Shown: positions 50,919 to 60,764, counted from the stretch's first letter. The stretch: DNA of 64,000 nucleotides from Bacteroidia bacterium (GCA_030424545.1 JAUHWL010000001.1:62001-126000), one strand, 5' to 3'. Made by a program: numbers and translations. Notes: generated by a model from the sequence alone, not told the origin.

Positions 50919-53900
50919 ATGAGATTTTACAAGCGTCTTACTTGGTTTCTGTTGCTCTTTATTGTTCCGCTTTTTAGCGAGGCACAATTCTATTATGGGC
51001 TTCATCAAAACTTTGGGAAAAACCGGGTACAATACAACGAGTTTGACTGGAAGTTCTTTAGATACCAAAAGTTTGACGTTTTCTTTTACAAAAATGGAAA
51101 GCCTATTGCAGAAAAGGCCAGTGTGATGACTGACAGGAATTTAAAAAGCATACAAGGCTTTTTAGATCATACCTTAGACCAACGTATACGCATAATTGTA
51201 TTTAATAGTCTTTCTGATTTAAAACAAAGCAACCTCAACCCGAGCGATGATGACAGCTACAATACCGGTGGTGTAACCAGAACAGCCGGAACGCGCATGT
51301 TTGTTTATTTCAACGGTGATTATGCGCATTTAGAACAACAAATCAAAGAAGGGCTTGCATACTTAATGCTTAGCAATATGCTTTACGGTGGTTTTACTTC
51401 CTCCATAAAAAATTCAACCCTACTTAATTTACCCGAATGGTTTTCTGAAGGGCTTATTTCCTATTTAAGCAAGCCTTGGAATCCAGAAATTGATGAACAT
51501 GTCATGGACGGGTTCACCTCCAAATCGTATAAAAAACTTAATTCTATTGCGGGCGAAGAAGCTAAAATATGCGGACACTCTATCTGGCAATATATTTCGG
51601 ACACATACGGAGATGGGGTAATTAAAAACATTTTGTACATGACTATTGTAAGCCGATCTGTAGATCAGGCATTGCAGCATGTTTTGGGCGTACCTCTTAC
51701 GGAGTTTACCACAAATTGGAAATCATACTATAGTGCCAAATATCAAAATGCGTTGGCCGCAGAAAGTTTAGAAGGCCATCAAATCATTAAATCTAGAAGA
51801 GAAGAAAAAATATTTGGCTTAACCATTAGTGCCGATGGAAAAACAATGGCTTATGCTAGCAATGAACAAGGGTTGTTTCGTGTAAAAACGTATGATTTTG
51901 AAAAGAAAAGAAAAAAGCTTGTTTTAAGAAAAGGGTACCGAATTGCCCAAAATAATGATTACAGTTACCCTCTGCTCGCTTGGAACCCGAATAACAGAAT
52001 ATTGGCTTTTATTACTGAAGAAAAAGGGTTTATCTGGTTATATTTTTATGATAAAGAAAAAAAGAAGTTAGACAAAAGAGAAATTTTTGGATTTCAAAAA
52101 ATAATGTCCTTTAGTTACTCTCCTGATGGAAAAGAGCTTTTGTTAAGCGCTGTAAAAAACGGAAAACCTGATATTTTTATATATACCATCCTTTCTAAAT
52201 CTATAGAGCAGATTACAGACGATGACTTTACAGATTTATACCCCGCCTTTTATAATGGAAACAAACAAATCGTTTTTAGCTCAAACAGGATAGATGACTC
52301 TTTGCGCACAGACCAAGTGGCTTGGCGCTTTAACCCTAACAATGATTTATTTATCTACCACAGGTTTAGAAAAGACAATAAAGTTTTGTGGCGCTTAACC
52401 AATACGCCAAATCAAAACGAAATTAAACCGCAAGAATATGAGCATGGTTATTTAGCCTTTTTAAGCAATCCTTTTTCTCACCAAGAAAGGTTTATGATTG
52501 CTATTGATAGTTCCATTGCCTACGTAGATACCACTACACACTACGCCTATTCTTTTACAAGATTAAAAGCAACCAACTATACAAGAGGAATTAGCACAGA
52601 AGATTTTAGTGCTGTAGGAGAACGAAATGTAAACCTCTTTTTTAAAGACAAGCGTTACCGCATTTATGAAAGTGAATATATACCCGCCAACCAACTAATT
52701 CTTCTTGATGAAGGTGATGAAAGGAAACGCGAACGTGAAGCCAATGAAGAGCGAAAACGAATTTTTGCTGACTTTGAAATAACCGAAGACACCACCGTAA
52801 AAAATGTAGTTAAGTTTGAAGTTGATATTGATAATTATGAGTTTGACCCCAGCTTAGTTGAAAATTACGGACCCAAAAGAAAAACACCTACTAAACCACC
52901 AGAGCCCGTAGCTCAAGTGCCCATAACCTCCAACATTGAAGATGAAGAAGATTATGAGTTTCCGCCAGCGCGCAATTATTTTATTACGCTGTTGAGAGAC
53001 AACTTTACGGCAAAAGTTGATTTTGTTTTTGATAATCCGCAATACCAGCCGTTTACAGGTGTACCACAAGACAATTTGTTAAATGCCGGATTCAACGTCC
53101 AATTTAAAGTTGGGGCTGTAGACCTATTTAACAATTACCGTTTGGTTGCAGGTTTTAGAACAGATTTCCAGCCCGTACCTGGTTTAAGTCTTAGCCCAAA
53201 TTCTGAAGTAATGATTGGGCTTATTAATGATAAAAAGCGGTTTAACAAGCAACTTACCTTTAACAGGCGTAGTCAATTTACAACGCTAGACGATGCTTTT
53301 TATGTGCGTATTTTAACTTACGAAACCCAACTTAAAGGGATTTGGCCGTTTAATGAAGTACAATCTGTACAAGGGTCTGTTGGATACCGTTTTCAAAGAG
53401 GAATAATATTAAGTGATGGCCCCATTTCTTTACCCCAAGAAGATAGTTATGGCAACTATGGTATTTTAAAAGCCGCCTTTATACATGATAATACCCGGAA
53501 ACTTGGTTTAAACCTATACAGAGGCACGCGCTACAAAGTGTTTACAGAGTACTATAGAAACCTCTCTATAAGTAATTCAGGTATGCACACTTTAGGTATT
53601 GATTTTAGAAATTACCAAAAACTGCATAGAACATTAATTTTAGCTACACGCTTTGCAGCCGGAACATCATTTGGTCCAGAAAAACTTATTCATTATTTGG
53701 GTGGTGTTGATAATTCAATCAGTCCAAAACTAAATACAGAAACTCCTATTTCTAGAACAGAAAACTACACGTTTCAAACCATTGTTACCAATATGCGCGG
53801 CTTTAGGCAAAATGCCCGTAACGGAAATAGTTTTGCTGTACTAAACGGTGAAATTCGCTTTCCAATTTTTAATTACTTGGTTAACAAACCAATCCGTAGC

Positions 53901-54185
53901 GATTTTATCAATAGTTTTCAAATTGTTGGTTTTGGCGATTTGGGAACAGCATGGAACGGCCCTTCGCCATGGGATGATGAAAATGCTTTTAACAACAAGG
54001 TAATTAAAGATAAAAACCTAACAATTTCTGTTAACAGGCAAACAAACCCGCTCATTGGCGGATATGGTTTTGGATTGCGCTCTCGTGTGTTGGGTTATTT
54101 TATACGTGCAGATTGGGCCTGGGGCGTAGAAAATGGTGTTATTCTAGACAACATATTCTATTTTTCTTTAAGTACTGATTTTTAG
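50919..54185 (+). CDS. Peptidase MA-like, beta-propeller and outer-membrane barrel fusion
   Basis: A 1088-residue exported protein. Signal peptide (LTWFLLLFIVPLFSEAQ), then a domain with LLNLPEWFSEGLISYLS that resembles gluzincin Peptidase_MA, except that the HExxH position reads QIKEG. TolB/PD40-like propeller repeats follow (ISADGKTMAYASNEQGLF, FSYSPDGKELLLSA), then a charged linker (about 600-690) and a C-terminal barrel ending NIFYFSLSTDF, as in Omp85/patatin-associated barrels. Similar giant proteins occur in Bacteroidota, but the role is unknown. The zinc-protease activity appears lost. Confidence 0.8.
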   Translation: MRFYKRLTWFLLLFIVPLFSEAQFYYGLHQNFGKNRVQYNEFDWKFFRYQKFDVFFYKNGKPIAEKASVMTDRNLKSIQGFLDHTLDQRIRIIVFNSLSDLKQSNLNPSDDDSYNTGGVTRTAGTRMFVYFNGDYAHLEQQIKEGLAYLMLSNMLYGGFTSSIKNSTLLNLPEWFSEGLISYLSKPWNPEIDEHVMDGFTSKSYKKLNSIAGEEAKICGHSIWQYISDTYGDGVIKNILYMTIVSRSVDQALQHVLGVPLTEFTTNWKSYYSAKYQNALAAESLEGHQIIKSRREEKIFGLTISADGKTMAYASNEQGLFRVKTYDFEKKRKKLVLRKGYRIAQNNDYSYPLLAWNPNNRILAFITEEKGFIWLYFYDKEKKKLDKREIFGFQKIMSFSYSPDGKELLLSAVKNGKPDIFIYTILSKSIEQITDDDFTDLYPAFYNGNKQIVFSSNRIDDSLRTDQVAWRFNPNNDLFIYHRFRKDNKVLWRLTNTPNQNEIKPQEYEHGYLAFLSNPFSHQERFMIAIDSSIAYVDTTTHYAYSFTRLKATNYTRGISTEDFSAVGERNVNLFFKDKRYRIYESEYIPANQLILLDEGDERKREREANEERKRIFADFEITEDTTVKNVVKFEVDIDNYEFDPSLVENYGPKRKTPTKPPEPVAQVPITSNIEDEEDYEFPPARNYFITLLRDNFTAKVDFVFDNPQYQPFTGVPQDNLLNAGFNVQFKVGAVDLFNNYRLVAGFRTDFQPVPGLSLSPNSEVMIGLINDKKRFNKQLTFNRRSQFTTLDDAFYVRILTYETQLKGIWPFNEVQSVQGSVGYRFQRGIILSDGPISLPQEDSYGNYGILKAAFIHDNTRKLGLNLYRGTRYKVFTEYYRNLSISNSGMHTLGIDFRNYQKLHRTLILATRFAAGTSFGPEKLIHYLGGVDNSISPKLNTETPISRTENYTFQTIVTNMRGFRQNARNGNSFAVLNGEIRFPIFNYLVNKPIRSDFINSFQIVGFGDLGTAWNGPSPWDDENAFNNKVIKDKNLTISVNRQTNPLIGGYGFGLRSRVLGYFIRADWAWGVENGVILDNIFYFSLSTDF

Positions 54186-54268
54186 AAAAATCATTCCTTT
54201 TAATACTTCTTTTTCTTGTCTATGTATATTTTTGCTCTAAAATCACAACATCAATAAACACAACTTCT

Positions 54269-57049
54269 ATGCGGTTTAAGAAACAATTTCTTTTGCTAAA
54301 CGCAATCCTTTTATTCGTATTAACGGAAAAAACAAATGGCCAAATAACCGTTTTTGGGAATCATTTAGAATTTAAAAGTGTAAACGAAGACTTTGTTCAG
54401 ATTCCTGACAACGCAAGTTTAGACATTAATGCGAGTACCGGTTTTACAATTCAGTTTTGGTTAAATCCAAAATCGCTTGATGTAAACCCTAATGCTTTTC
54501 AAGGTTTAGTAACAAAAAAAACGGCTGGTGGTATAGGCTATGGCGTATTTTGGGACGTTACATCTGGAGGAGTGGGTAGAATTCAATTGGCCTTAAAAGA
54601 AACAGGTGCTGGCGGAGGTTCTTCAAAAACAATTTCTTTAGATACAAATATTAGTGGAGAAGGTTGGCTACATATAACAGCTGTCTTTCAAAGAGGATCG
54701 CCAAATGACTCTGCATTTATCTATTTAAACGGACAGAAACTAGAAAAAGATGGGTTTAATACTATACAAGACTTAACCAATAGCCAAGACGTTTTTCTAT
54801 TTAATTATGCGGGCGGAGCCACCACAAATACACCAAGCGGAAGTTTAGATGATGTGCGAATATGGAATATTGCTTTATCAGAAAAACAAATTCAGCGCTT
54901 TTATGCAGAACCTATTTCCGAAATAACAACTGGGCTTTTAACTGGTAAAGTTCAAGGTGCCGCCTCTGGAAAAAGGTCTTTTCTGCTTAACTGGAATAAC
55001 CTTGTTGGCTACTGGCCTATGGAAGACCCTCCGTTTGGAAATACAATTAGTGACTTTTCTTTAAATGCAAACACTGGTAATTTTTATTCAGGTGCCATAG
55101 CTTGTGCAGGAGCCCCTTGTGGCCCTGATATCGTTTCTACTATTTCTGCTGCGCCAACATCGTTTATTGCTCAAAATAGCGGGCTCTGGTCTGATGTAAA
55201 TACGTGGGGTGGTAACGCCCCCCCTAATAGCGACCGTTCCATTGTATTTATAAATGCTGGAGTAACGGTTACTTTAGATGGCACATACATGTGTGAGTCT
55301 ATTACAATTAAATCGGGTGGCACGCTTACTGCACAACCCGCAAGCGTTCTACAGGTTACAAAGTATTTTGATGTAGATGGAGTATTAGATTGCAAAACCA
55401 ATGGAAACATACTATTTGATCAAAATGGCGACCATAAAATATTTGGAGAGGGGCGCTTAGACTTCTTTGATTTTGAACTTTATCAAAACAGCCAAATACA
55501 AGTAGAAACAGAACTAGGTAGCCCAGTGAACATTTATGGAATTTTATTGGTTGGTGATGGCCGCATAAGAACGGGTGATAATATGGTTTTACGTGTTAAT
55601 AAAGCAAACTCTTCTCGCCCTTATGGATTGATTTCTCCTGTAGGAGTGGGCGCACCAGATATAAGAGGCACGCTTAAAATGGATAAAGTTTTGAGCTCTA
55701 GCAATTATGGGTGGCGACAAATGTGCATGCCTTTAAAAGGCCAGCTTTCTGATTTTACAGGAATGACACTTTTTGACAATACTGCGCTAGCTTCAAATCA
55801 AAATGTGTTTTTCTGGGACAATGCTTCAAATCCGCTTGTTCCTGCAAACAATGTAGGGTGGACAAGTGCACCTATGGGCATAGGACAAGGCAAGCCTTTC
55901 TCCGTTTATTTAGGCGATCCTGCTTTTAGCTTTTCTGATACCATCACTTTTGAAGGCGACTACAATTGGGGAGATACTACCTATGTTTTAACTTATTTTA
56001 ATGACCCTGGAAATGGAGTAACAATAGGCAACGCAGGGTATGAAAACGGTGTTGGGTGGAATTTTATTCCGAACCGTTACCCTAGCCTTTTAGACGTGCA
56101 ACAAATGATTGCCGATAACCCATTAGCATATAAAAACATACATATATGGGATGCCAACACACAACAATACATGGCGTTTACGGCCAACAACAACGATTAT
56201 ATTGTGCCTTATAATAATAGCGGCACAACAACTGCGGAGCTTGCTGGTGCGGCTATAGAACCTATGCAGGGTTTCTGGGTTAAAACAGAAAGTGGAGAAA
56301 ACGGAGCTACATTTGATGTAAAAGATACATGGAGAAGCGTAAACTTTGGATTAAACCCACACCAAAGTTTAAAAAACGGTTCTCGTTTTCAAATTAATGT
56401 GTTTGCAGAAGTTGATAGTGCATGGGATGGTGTTGCGGCATCTTTAGAACAAAATGCCACAGAGTATTTTAATGGCACTCGCGATGTCTATAAAAAACTA
56501 TCAAATGGAGATGTTCCCAGTTTGTTTTTAGAAAAAGACTCTCGTTTTATACAAAATGGTGTATTTCCAAAAGATGTTAGTCGTATAAAAATGCATTTCA
56601 AGGCTAGCCCTAAAAATAAAAACGGATTGTACTTTTTGCATTTGCAAGCTCCCGTAGAAAAAGGCAAAGCAATTGTTGTTGAAGATCTAGCAACCAAAAG
56701 CAGACATAATTTAAGCCAAGCGAATTATCATTTTTATGCTGGTAATTACCCTAGCTCCAATCGGTTTATAATACATTATGTAAACGAAAAAGACGCACAA
56801 CCTGAAGTGCTTAACGCAAACACCATTACTGCTTATAACACGCTAGACGAAATTATTTTGCAAAGTGCATTTGTTTCTGGCCCAGCTACGATACACATTA
56901 CCGATATGAGCGGGCGTGTTTTGCTACACAAAAATATAAACCTTGATGTTGAAAACAGGTTTGCAGCACCTCAAACAAATGGTGTTGTGGTTTTAAAAAT
57001 TCAACATATCAACGGAATGGAAATTATAAAAATGACCTTGACGCAATAG
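54269..57049 (+). CDS. LamG-domain secreted protein with T9SS sorting domain
   Basis: A 926-residue secreted protein. Signal (LLLNAILLFVLTEKTNGQ), an N-terminal LamG/concanavalin-like jelly roll (about 25-215: FVQIPDNASLDINASTGFTIQFWLNPKS ... GSLDDVRIWNIALSEKQIQRFYAE), a middle region with a short beta-helix-like stretch (DRSIVFINAGVTVTLDGTYMCESITIKSGGTL), and a type A C-terminal sorting domain ending EIIKMTLTQ. LamG modules bind glycans or proteins, so this is probably a surface adhesin or matrix protein. It follows the propeller-barrel gene by 83 bases. Confidence 0.9.
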   Translation: MRFKKQFLLLNAILLFVLTEKTNGQITVFGNHLEFKSVNEDFVQIPDNASLDINASTGFTIQFWLNPKSLDVNPNAFQGLVTKKTAGGIGYGVFWDVTSGGVGRIQLALKETGAGGGSSKTISLDTNISGEGWLHITAVFQRGSPNDSAFIYLNGQKLEKDGFNTIQDLTNSQDVFLFNYAGGATTNTPSGSLDDVRIWNIALSEKQIQRFYAEPISEITTGLLTGKVQGAASGKRSFLLNWNNLVGYWPMEDPPFGNTISDFSLNANTGNFYSGAIACAGAPCGPDIVSTISAAPTSFIAQNSGLWSDVNTWGGNAPPNSDRSIVFINAGVTVTLDGTYMCESITIKSGGTLTAQPASVLQVTKYFDVDGVLDCKTNGNILFDQNGDHKIFGEGRLDFFDFELYQNSQIQVETELGSPVNIYGILLVGDGRIRTGDNMVLRVNKANSSRPYGLISPVGVGAPDIRGTLKMDKVLSSSNYGWRQMCMPLKGQLSDFTGMTLFDNTALASNQNVFFWDNASNPLVPANNVGWTSAPMGIGQGKPFSVYLGDPAFSFSDTITFEGDYNWGDTTYVLTYFNDPGNGVTIGNAGYENGVGWNFIPNRYPSLLDVQQMIADNPLAYKNIHIWDANTQQYMAFTANNNDYIVPYNNSGTTTAELAGAAIEPMQGFWVKTESGENGATFDVKDTWRSVNFGLNPHQSLKNGSRFQINVFAEVDSAWDGVAASLEQNATEYFNGTRDVYKKLSNGDVPSLFLEKDSRFIQNGVFPKDVSRIKMHFKASPKNKNGLYFLHLQAPVEKGKAIVVEDLATKSRHNLSQANYHFYAGNYPSSNRFIIHYVNEKDAQPEVLNANTITAYNTLDEIILQSAFVSGPATIHITDMSGRVLLHKNINLDVENRFAAPQTNGVVVLKIQHINGMEIIKMTLTQ

Positions 57050-57070
57050 TATTTACGCTCTTCAAATAAA

Positions 57071-57098
57071 AAAGGCCGAGGAAAATTCCTCGGCCTTT
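57071..57098. terminator. Bidirectional terminator
   Basis: AAAGGCCGAGGAA and its exact complement form a 13-base stem with a two-base gap, with A- and T-runs outside. It separates the LamG gene (+) from the prohibitin gene (-). Confidence 0.88.
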
Positions 57099-57122
57099 TT
57101 AGTATGTTACTTTTTGACCTTA

Positions 57123-57938
57123 TTAATTGTTGCCACCCAATATAATAGGCATTCCATCTTTACCTTGGCCAATCACAATTACTTTACTGTTGTTCGATTT
57201 TGCTAACTCTACCGTTGCTTGAATTCCTTTTTCTCTCAGAATTTTATCGGTTAACGAGGCACTTAAAATATTGTTGGCATTCGCTTTTCCTTCAGCCTCA
57301 ATTTTTTGGCGTTCTGCTTCCTTGGTTGCTTGTTGCAATCTAAACTCATATTCTAAGCTCATTTGCTCTTGTTGTAGTTTGCGCTCAATACTTTCTTGCA
57401 GTTTTGTTGGTAGCACTACCTCTCTTATCAATACAGCATCTAAAACAAGGTGCTTAGGTGCTATACGGCTTGCTGTTAACTCAAATATTTCCACTTGTAT
57501 AGATTCTCTTTTGGTAGAGTACAATTCTTCGGGTAAATACTTACCAATTACCTCTCTGGTTGCCGAACGTATTTCTGGAATAATAATACTTTCTAAATAA
57601 CCCGCACCAATTTCGTTGTGCAAGTAGCCAATTTCTTGTTGTACTGGGCGGTAACGGTAAGAAAGCTCAGCTTTAATGGTTAGTCCGTTTTTTGAAAGAA
57701 CTTCCATGATTGATTTATCTTCTTGAATTCTCACATTGTAGATATACATTCTATTCCATGGAGCAATCATTTTTAAACCTTGATCATATACAGTTTCTAC
57801 ATCTATCCCTGTAAATAAATTGTATAAAACTCCGCGTTCTCCTGGCTGAATTTTCACAAATATTTTGGCACCAAAAAAGACGATTAATAAAAAAACAACA
57901 AATCCTATAACTGCTGCTTTGGGGAATTTTGTATTCAT
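57123..57938 (-). CDS. Prohibitin/SPFH (band 7) family membrane protein
   Basis: A 271-residue protein with one N-terminal membrane anchor (AAVIGFVVFLLIVFFGAKIFV), the band 7 domain (VKIQPGERGVLYNLFTGI to IREVVLPTKLQESIERKLQQEQ) and a coiled-coil tail. It is close to eukaryotic-type prohibitins. Such proteins form membrane rings that scaffold proteases or lipid domains. The frame opens at 57965, but the ATG at 57938 (MNTKFPKAAV) gives the usual N-terminus. It is divergent from hslR. Confidence 0.92.
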   Translation of the reverse strand: MNTKFPKAAVIGFVVFLLIVFFGAKIFVKIQPGERGVLYNLFTGIDVETVYDQGLKMIAPWNRMYIYNVRIQEDKSIMEVLSKNGLTIKAELSYRYRPVQQEIGYLHNEIGAGYLESIIIPEIRSATREVIGKYLPEELYSTKRESIQVEIFELTASRIAPKHLVLDAVLIREVVLPTKLQESIERKLQQEQMSLEYEFRLQQATKEAERQKIEAEGKANANNILSASLTDKILREKGIQATVELAKSNNSKVIVIGQGKDGMPIILGGNN

Positions 57939-58004
57939 GATATTTGTTTTTAATATTGATTGCAAACCTAACCTTTATCAACTGACTATTGTTCTTATAA
58001 CCCC

Positions 58005-58367
58005 ATGCGTATAGACAAATATTTATGGTGCATTCGTGTTTTTAAAACGCGCAGCATTGCCTCTGAACAAGTACGCGGTGGTAAGGTTTTAATAGACGAG
58101 CAAGAGTCTAAACCCTCTAGAGAAATTAAGGTAAATGATGTTATTACCGTAAAAAGGCATGGCTATAAACAAGAGTTTAAAGTTTTGGGCTGGCCAAAAT
58201 CTAGAGTTGCCGCAAAATTGGTTGCCGATTACGTAACGGAAGTAACACCAGCAGAAGAAATTGAAAAGAAAGAGTTTTTACAGCTTGCCCAAAATTTTAA
58301 TCGGGCGCGTGGCACGGGCAGGCCAACCAAAAAAGACCGTAGAGATTTAGACGGTTTTGAACTGTAA
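58005..58367 (+). CDS. hslR: S4-domain RNA-binding protein Hsp15-like
   Basis: A 120-residue protein with an N-terminal S4 domain (MRIDKYLWCIRVFKTRSIASEQVRGGKVLIDEQ) and a basic C-terminal tail (GTGRPTKKDRRDLDGFEL), the layout of Hsp15. E. coli Hsp15 binds 50S subunits stalled with nascent chain and helps recycle them. The fit is good over the whole length. Confidence 0.92.
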   Translation: MRIDKYLWCIRVFKTRSIASEQVRGGKVLIDEQESKPSREIKVNDVITVKRHGYKQEFKVLGWPKSRVAAKLVADYVTEVTPAEEIEKKEFLQLAQNFNRARGTGRPTKKDRRDLDGFEL

Positions 58368-58463
58368 CGAGATGCCGTGAAAAACCCGTTAAAGGGCATT
58401 TATAGCGTTCTGTTTTTTGCTGAAATGGGGGCATCAGCTACTTGTGTTGTTGTGCGTTATTAT

Positions 58464-59468
58464 TTAATTGAACCAAGTTCTTGGATTTAAAAAACTGAGT
58501 TTTCGCCTTCTTGCAAACTTTCTTTTATACTTTTCATAATCACGCCTTTCTTTGTGATTGTAATACCTCAAAAAGATATCATCATCAGAAGTTGGTTCTA
58601 AGTCAAGAAAGACCCATTTGACAGTTTTATTTGTTGAATCAAGGATGTAATTATTAGGAATGATTTCTTCAAGTGTCTCCAATTCTATATCATGTAGTTG
58701 CATTATTATTTCTGCAAGATCAATCGTTTTATACCATCCGCTACCTGTCTCAAGGATATAATTAAAGTATCTAAAGTTCGCTCTGTATCCAAGACCTGAT
58801 GGTAGAGAATACACAACTTTAATTTGCCTTTTTTCCTGATTTTTGAATTTGACGTTCCATATATACCATGGAAAGTTTCCTTTTTCTTTTTGTTTATTAA
58901 ACTCATCCCAGAGAGCAAAGCTATTTCTAGGATGAGTAATTCGCCATTCATTTAACTCCCTTAATCCTTTTTTAACAAGTTTATAAGAGCCTTCAGGATA
59001 GTAGACTGCACTACCATTTTCGACAGTCACACCATATGCCTTATAAATACTATCACGCTTACGCTGATATTCCTTATCATAAAAGTATAGAGACATGTAC
59101 TTTTTATAAATGCTGTCCATTTCAGAAGGCACCTTTATGTCATCTTCTGTGAGTGCTAAACCGTCAACGAAAATTTTAAACTTTCCTTTATCAGTAGGCG
59201 TGTACTTGTTCACAGACCAATAATGGAAGTTCATTTCAGGAAATCCGATTTGAATCTCAGTTTCATTTCCAAAATTTTCAAGATTGAACGTGCATTCAAC
59301 TGTAGCCGAGTCATTATACAAGTTCGCAAATACATATTCACTTGTCATTTGAATCTTGCACTCGCTAACTGTGTAAATACCCTTCACAATGATGGGATTC
59401 GGTGCGATGTCTGCAAACAACTGGTAAAACGACACAACAACTAATATCAAAAACAGAATTTGTTTCAT
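58464..59468 (-). CDS. Hypothetical exported protein (DUF4424-like)
   Basis: A 334-residue exported protein: signal MKQILFLILVVVSFYQLFA, then beta-rich sequence with MTSEYVFANLYNDSATVECTFNLENFGNETEIQIGFPEMNF and, later, NFPWYIWNVKFKNQEKRQIKVVYSLPSGL. This alternation resembles DUF4424-like proteins, tentatively. The ATG at 59468 is preferred to 59483 because it gives a clean signal peptide. It is the leftmost of three minus-strand genes separated by related repeats. Confidence 0.72.
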   Translation of the reverse strand: MKQILFLILVVVSFYQLFADIAPNPIIVKGIYTVSECKIQMTSEYVFANLYNDSATVECTFNLENFGNETEIQIGFPEMNFHYWSVNKYTPTDKGKFKIFVDGLALTEDDIKVPSEMDSIYKKYMSLYFYDKEYQRKRDSIYKAYGVTVENGSAVYYPEGSYKLVKKGLRELNEWRITHPRNSFALWDEFNKQKEKGNFPWYIWNVKFKNQEKRQIKVVYSLPSGLGYRANFRYFNYILETGSGWYKTIDLAEIIMQLHDIELETLEEIIPNNYILDSTNKTVKWVFLDLEPTSDDDIFLRYYNHKERRDYEKYKRKFARRRKLSFLNPRTWFN

Positions 59469-59486
59469 ACAAAATGTATACATGCT

Positions 59487-59617
59487 CTACAACGGTTAAA
59501 ATAAAGACAGTGCGGCTTCGTCCGTGGTGTTGTAAAGAAACGAAAGGTTTCTCTGACCACCGTAAAGCCACTACCGGAGCCGGGTTAAAACCGGCTTGCG
59601 CTTATTTGTTGTTGGGC
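59487..59617. repeat. Cassette-boundary-like repeat, copy A
   Basis: The + strand end GGCTTGCGCTTATTTGTTGTTGGGC (stated in parts: GGCTTGCG at 59593-59600 and the rest to 59617) overlaps the stop codon of the 59602 gene. Inside are stacked hairpins GAAAC-GAAAG-GTTTC (59537-59551) and AGCCGG-CCGGCT (59578-59596). The other edge reads CCGTTG on the minus strand. Compare copies B and C. Confidence 0.45.
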
Positions 59618-60201
59618 TTAGTTTTTTCTTTTCTATTTATCATTAGGTCAAGTCGATTATAAAGAGAACCATAATGGTTAAGGGTCATGGTTATTTTTGG
59701 AATTGGGTCGGTCTTATTCGTAAAATAGCTGTAACCAGATTCTCCTTCTGGCAACAGATAAAGTGAGTCGATACGTTCATGATGATTTTTTAGGAGCTGG
59801 TCTATGAGTCGAAATTGTTCCTTTATGGCTATGGTATCAGACTTTAAATAGTTCGCATGAAGATTGATAAATATGATTTTTTCGGGATATAGATACTCCC
59901 TAAAGGTATTGCTATCCAATCGTTCAGAAATCCAAAACTCATCCTTGTGTATTTCAAGCTGATAGATTTTTGCAGGATAATTGAAAGAGTTATTTTGCTT
60001 TAGAAATCCTGAGATTGAAGTGTCCGTAGAATTGTTGCGGTCCAATTCTAGATTTCGAGCAGATCTTAATAGTTCACTATAATTCCCTTCTATCGGTAAA
60101 TTCCAAAAATATTCCTTCAGTTGTCTTTGGTTCAAAGAAGGTTCAGTCGGAATTGAGAGAATTCCAAATAAAAACGAAAATATGGTAAGGATTGGTTTCA
60201 T
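59602..60201 (-). CDS. Hypothetical exported protein, 199 residues
   Basis: Signal-like start MKPILTIFSFLFGILSIPTEP, then a mostly polar protein (LPIEGNYSELLRSARNLELDRNNSTD ... IDQLLKNHHERIDSLYLLPEGESGYSYFTNKTDPIPKITMTLNHYG) with no recognised family. The frame is open to 60351, but the ATG at 60201 gives a signal peptide and lies 9 bases after a GGGCGTTG boundary motif. Its stop codon lies within repeat copy A. The short leader and repeat-bounded position resemble a mobile gene cassette. Confidence 0.65.
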   Translation of the reverse strand: MKPILTIFSFLFGILSIPTEPSLNQRQLKEYFWNLPIEGNYSELLRSARNLELDRNNSTDTSISGFLKQNNSFNYPAKIYQLEIHKDEFWISERLDSNTFREYLYPEKIIFINLHANYLKSDTIAIKEQFRLIDQLLKNHHERIDSLYLLPEGESGYSYFTNKTDPIPKITMTLNHYGSLYNRLDLMINRKEKTKPNNK

Positions 60202-60204
60202 AAA

Positions 60205-60286
60205 TGTTGCACAACGCCCAGTGTATGTTGTCGTATTTTTCCGCTGGCGGAAAATATGCGACATACATATTGTGTCTGTTGCACAA
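60205..60286. repeat. Long imperfect hairpin flanked by TGTTGCACAA direct repeats
   Basis: TGTTGCACAA occurs at 60205-60214 and 60277-60286. Between them a near-palindrome of about 45 bases (about 60222-60267, centred on CCGC-TGG-CGG) folds with a few unpaired bases. It ends nine bases from the start codon of the minus-strand gene at 60201. Confidence 0.5.
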
Positions 60287-60289
60287 TCC

Positions 60290-60728
60290 GAATATCGCTG
60301 AATATTTCCCAAACGACTTTCTGTACAGGGCATTGATTGATCAGGAATCATACTTTGTTTATTTTAATAATTCCGATTTTTGCTGTTTACTCAGTTGTGC
60401 AACGGCTACTCTTGTTGCCCTGCGTTTTTTATTAAGCGCCCAGTTGCGCATTTTTTTGGTTTTGTAAACATAAAGGTTTAGCAGCTTTTTTTAAGCACAA
60501 ATTTTTTAGATCTGCGCCCCGAAAACACGAGTCGCTAAAGTCAGCGTGCAGAAGTGCGGTTAGATTTTTAAAGTCCAGCGTTGCGTAAACGGAAGGTTTT
60601 AAAGTCCGATTTTACGCGCTGTGCCAGCCGCGCAATGTTTACTTTTTTAAACGACCAGTTTTGCGTTGCGATTTTTTTAAGCGGGAGGGAGAGCAATGCA
60701 GGGCAACGGTTAAATAAACACTGGCGAT
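60290..60728. repeat. Repeat-rich intergenic stretch without a gene
   Basis: No convincing coding frame. It holds a GTTGCCCTGC (60413) / GCAGGGCAAC (about 60694) inverted pair, two TTTTAAAGTCC direct repeats (about 60569 and 60597) and several TTTTTTAAGC runs. Base composition is richer in G and C than other gaps in the window. Confidence 0.4.
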
Positions 60729-60752
60729 AGCTTGGGTTTATTTGTTGTTGGC
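60703..60752. repeat. Cassette-boundary-like repeat, copy B
   Basis: AGCTTGGG (60729-60736) followed by TTTATTTGTTGTTGGC to 60752, sharing TTATTTGTTGTTGG exactly with copy A. GTTTATTT and AAATAAAC form an inverted pair inside, and the minus-strand outer edge reads CCGTTGCC. It lies 13 bases after the stop of the 60765 gene. Confidence 0.45.
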
Positions 60753-60764
60753 AAATCGTTTTTT

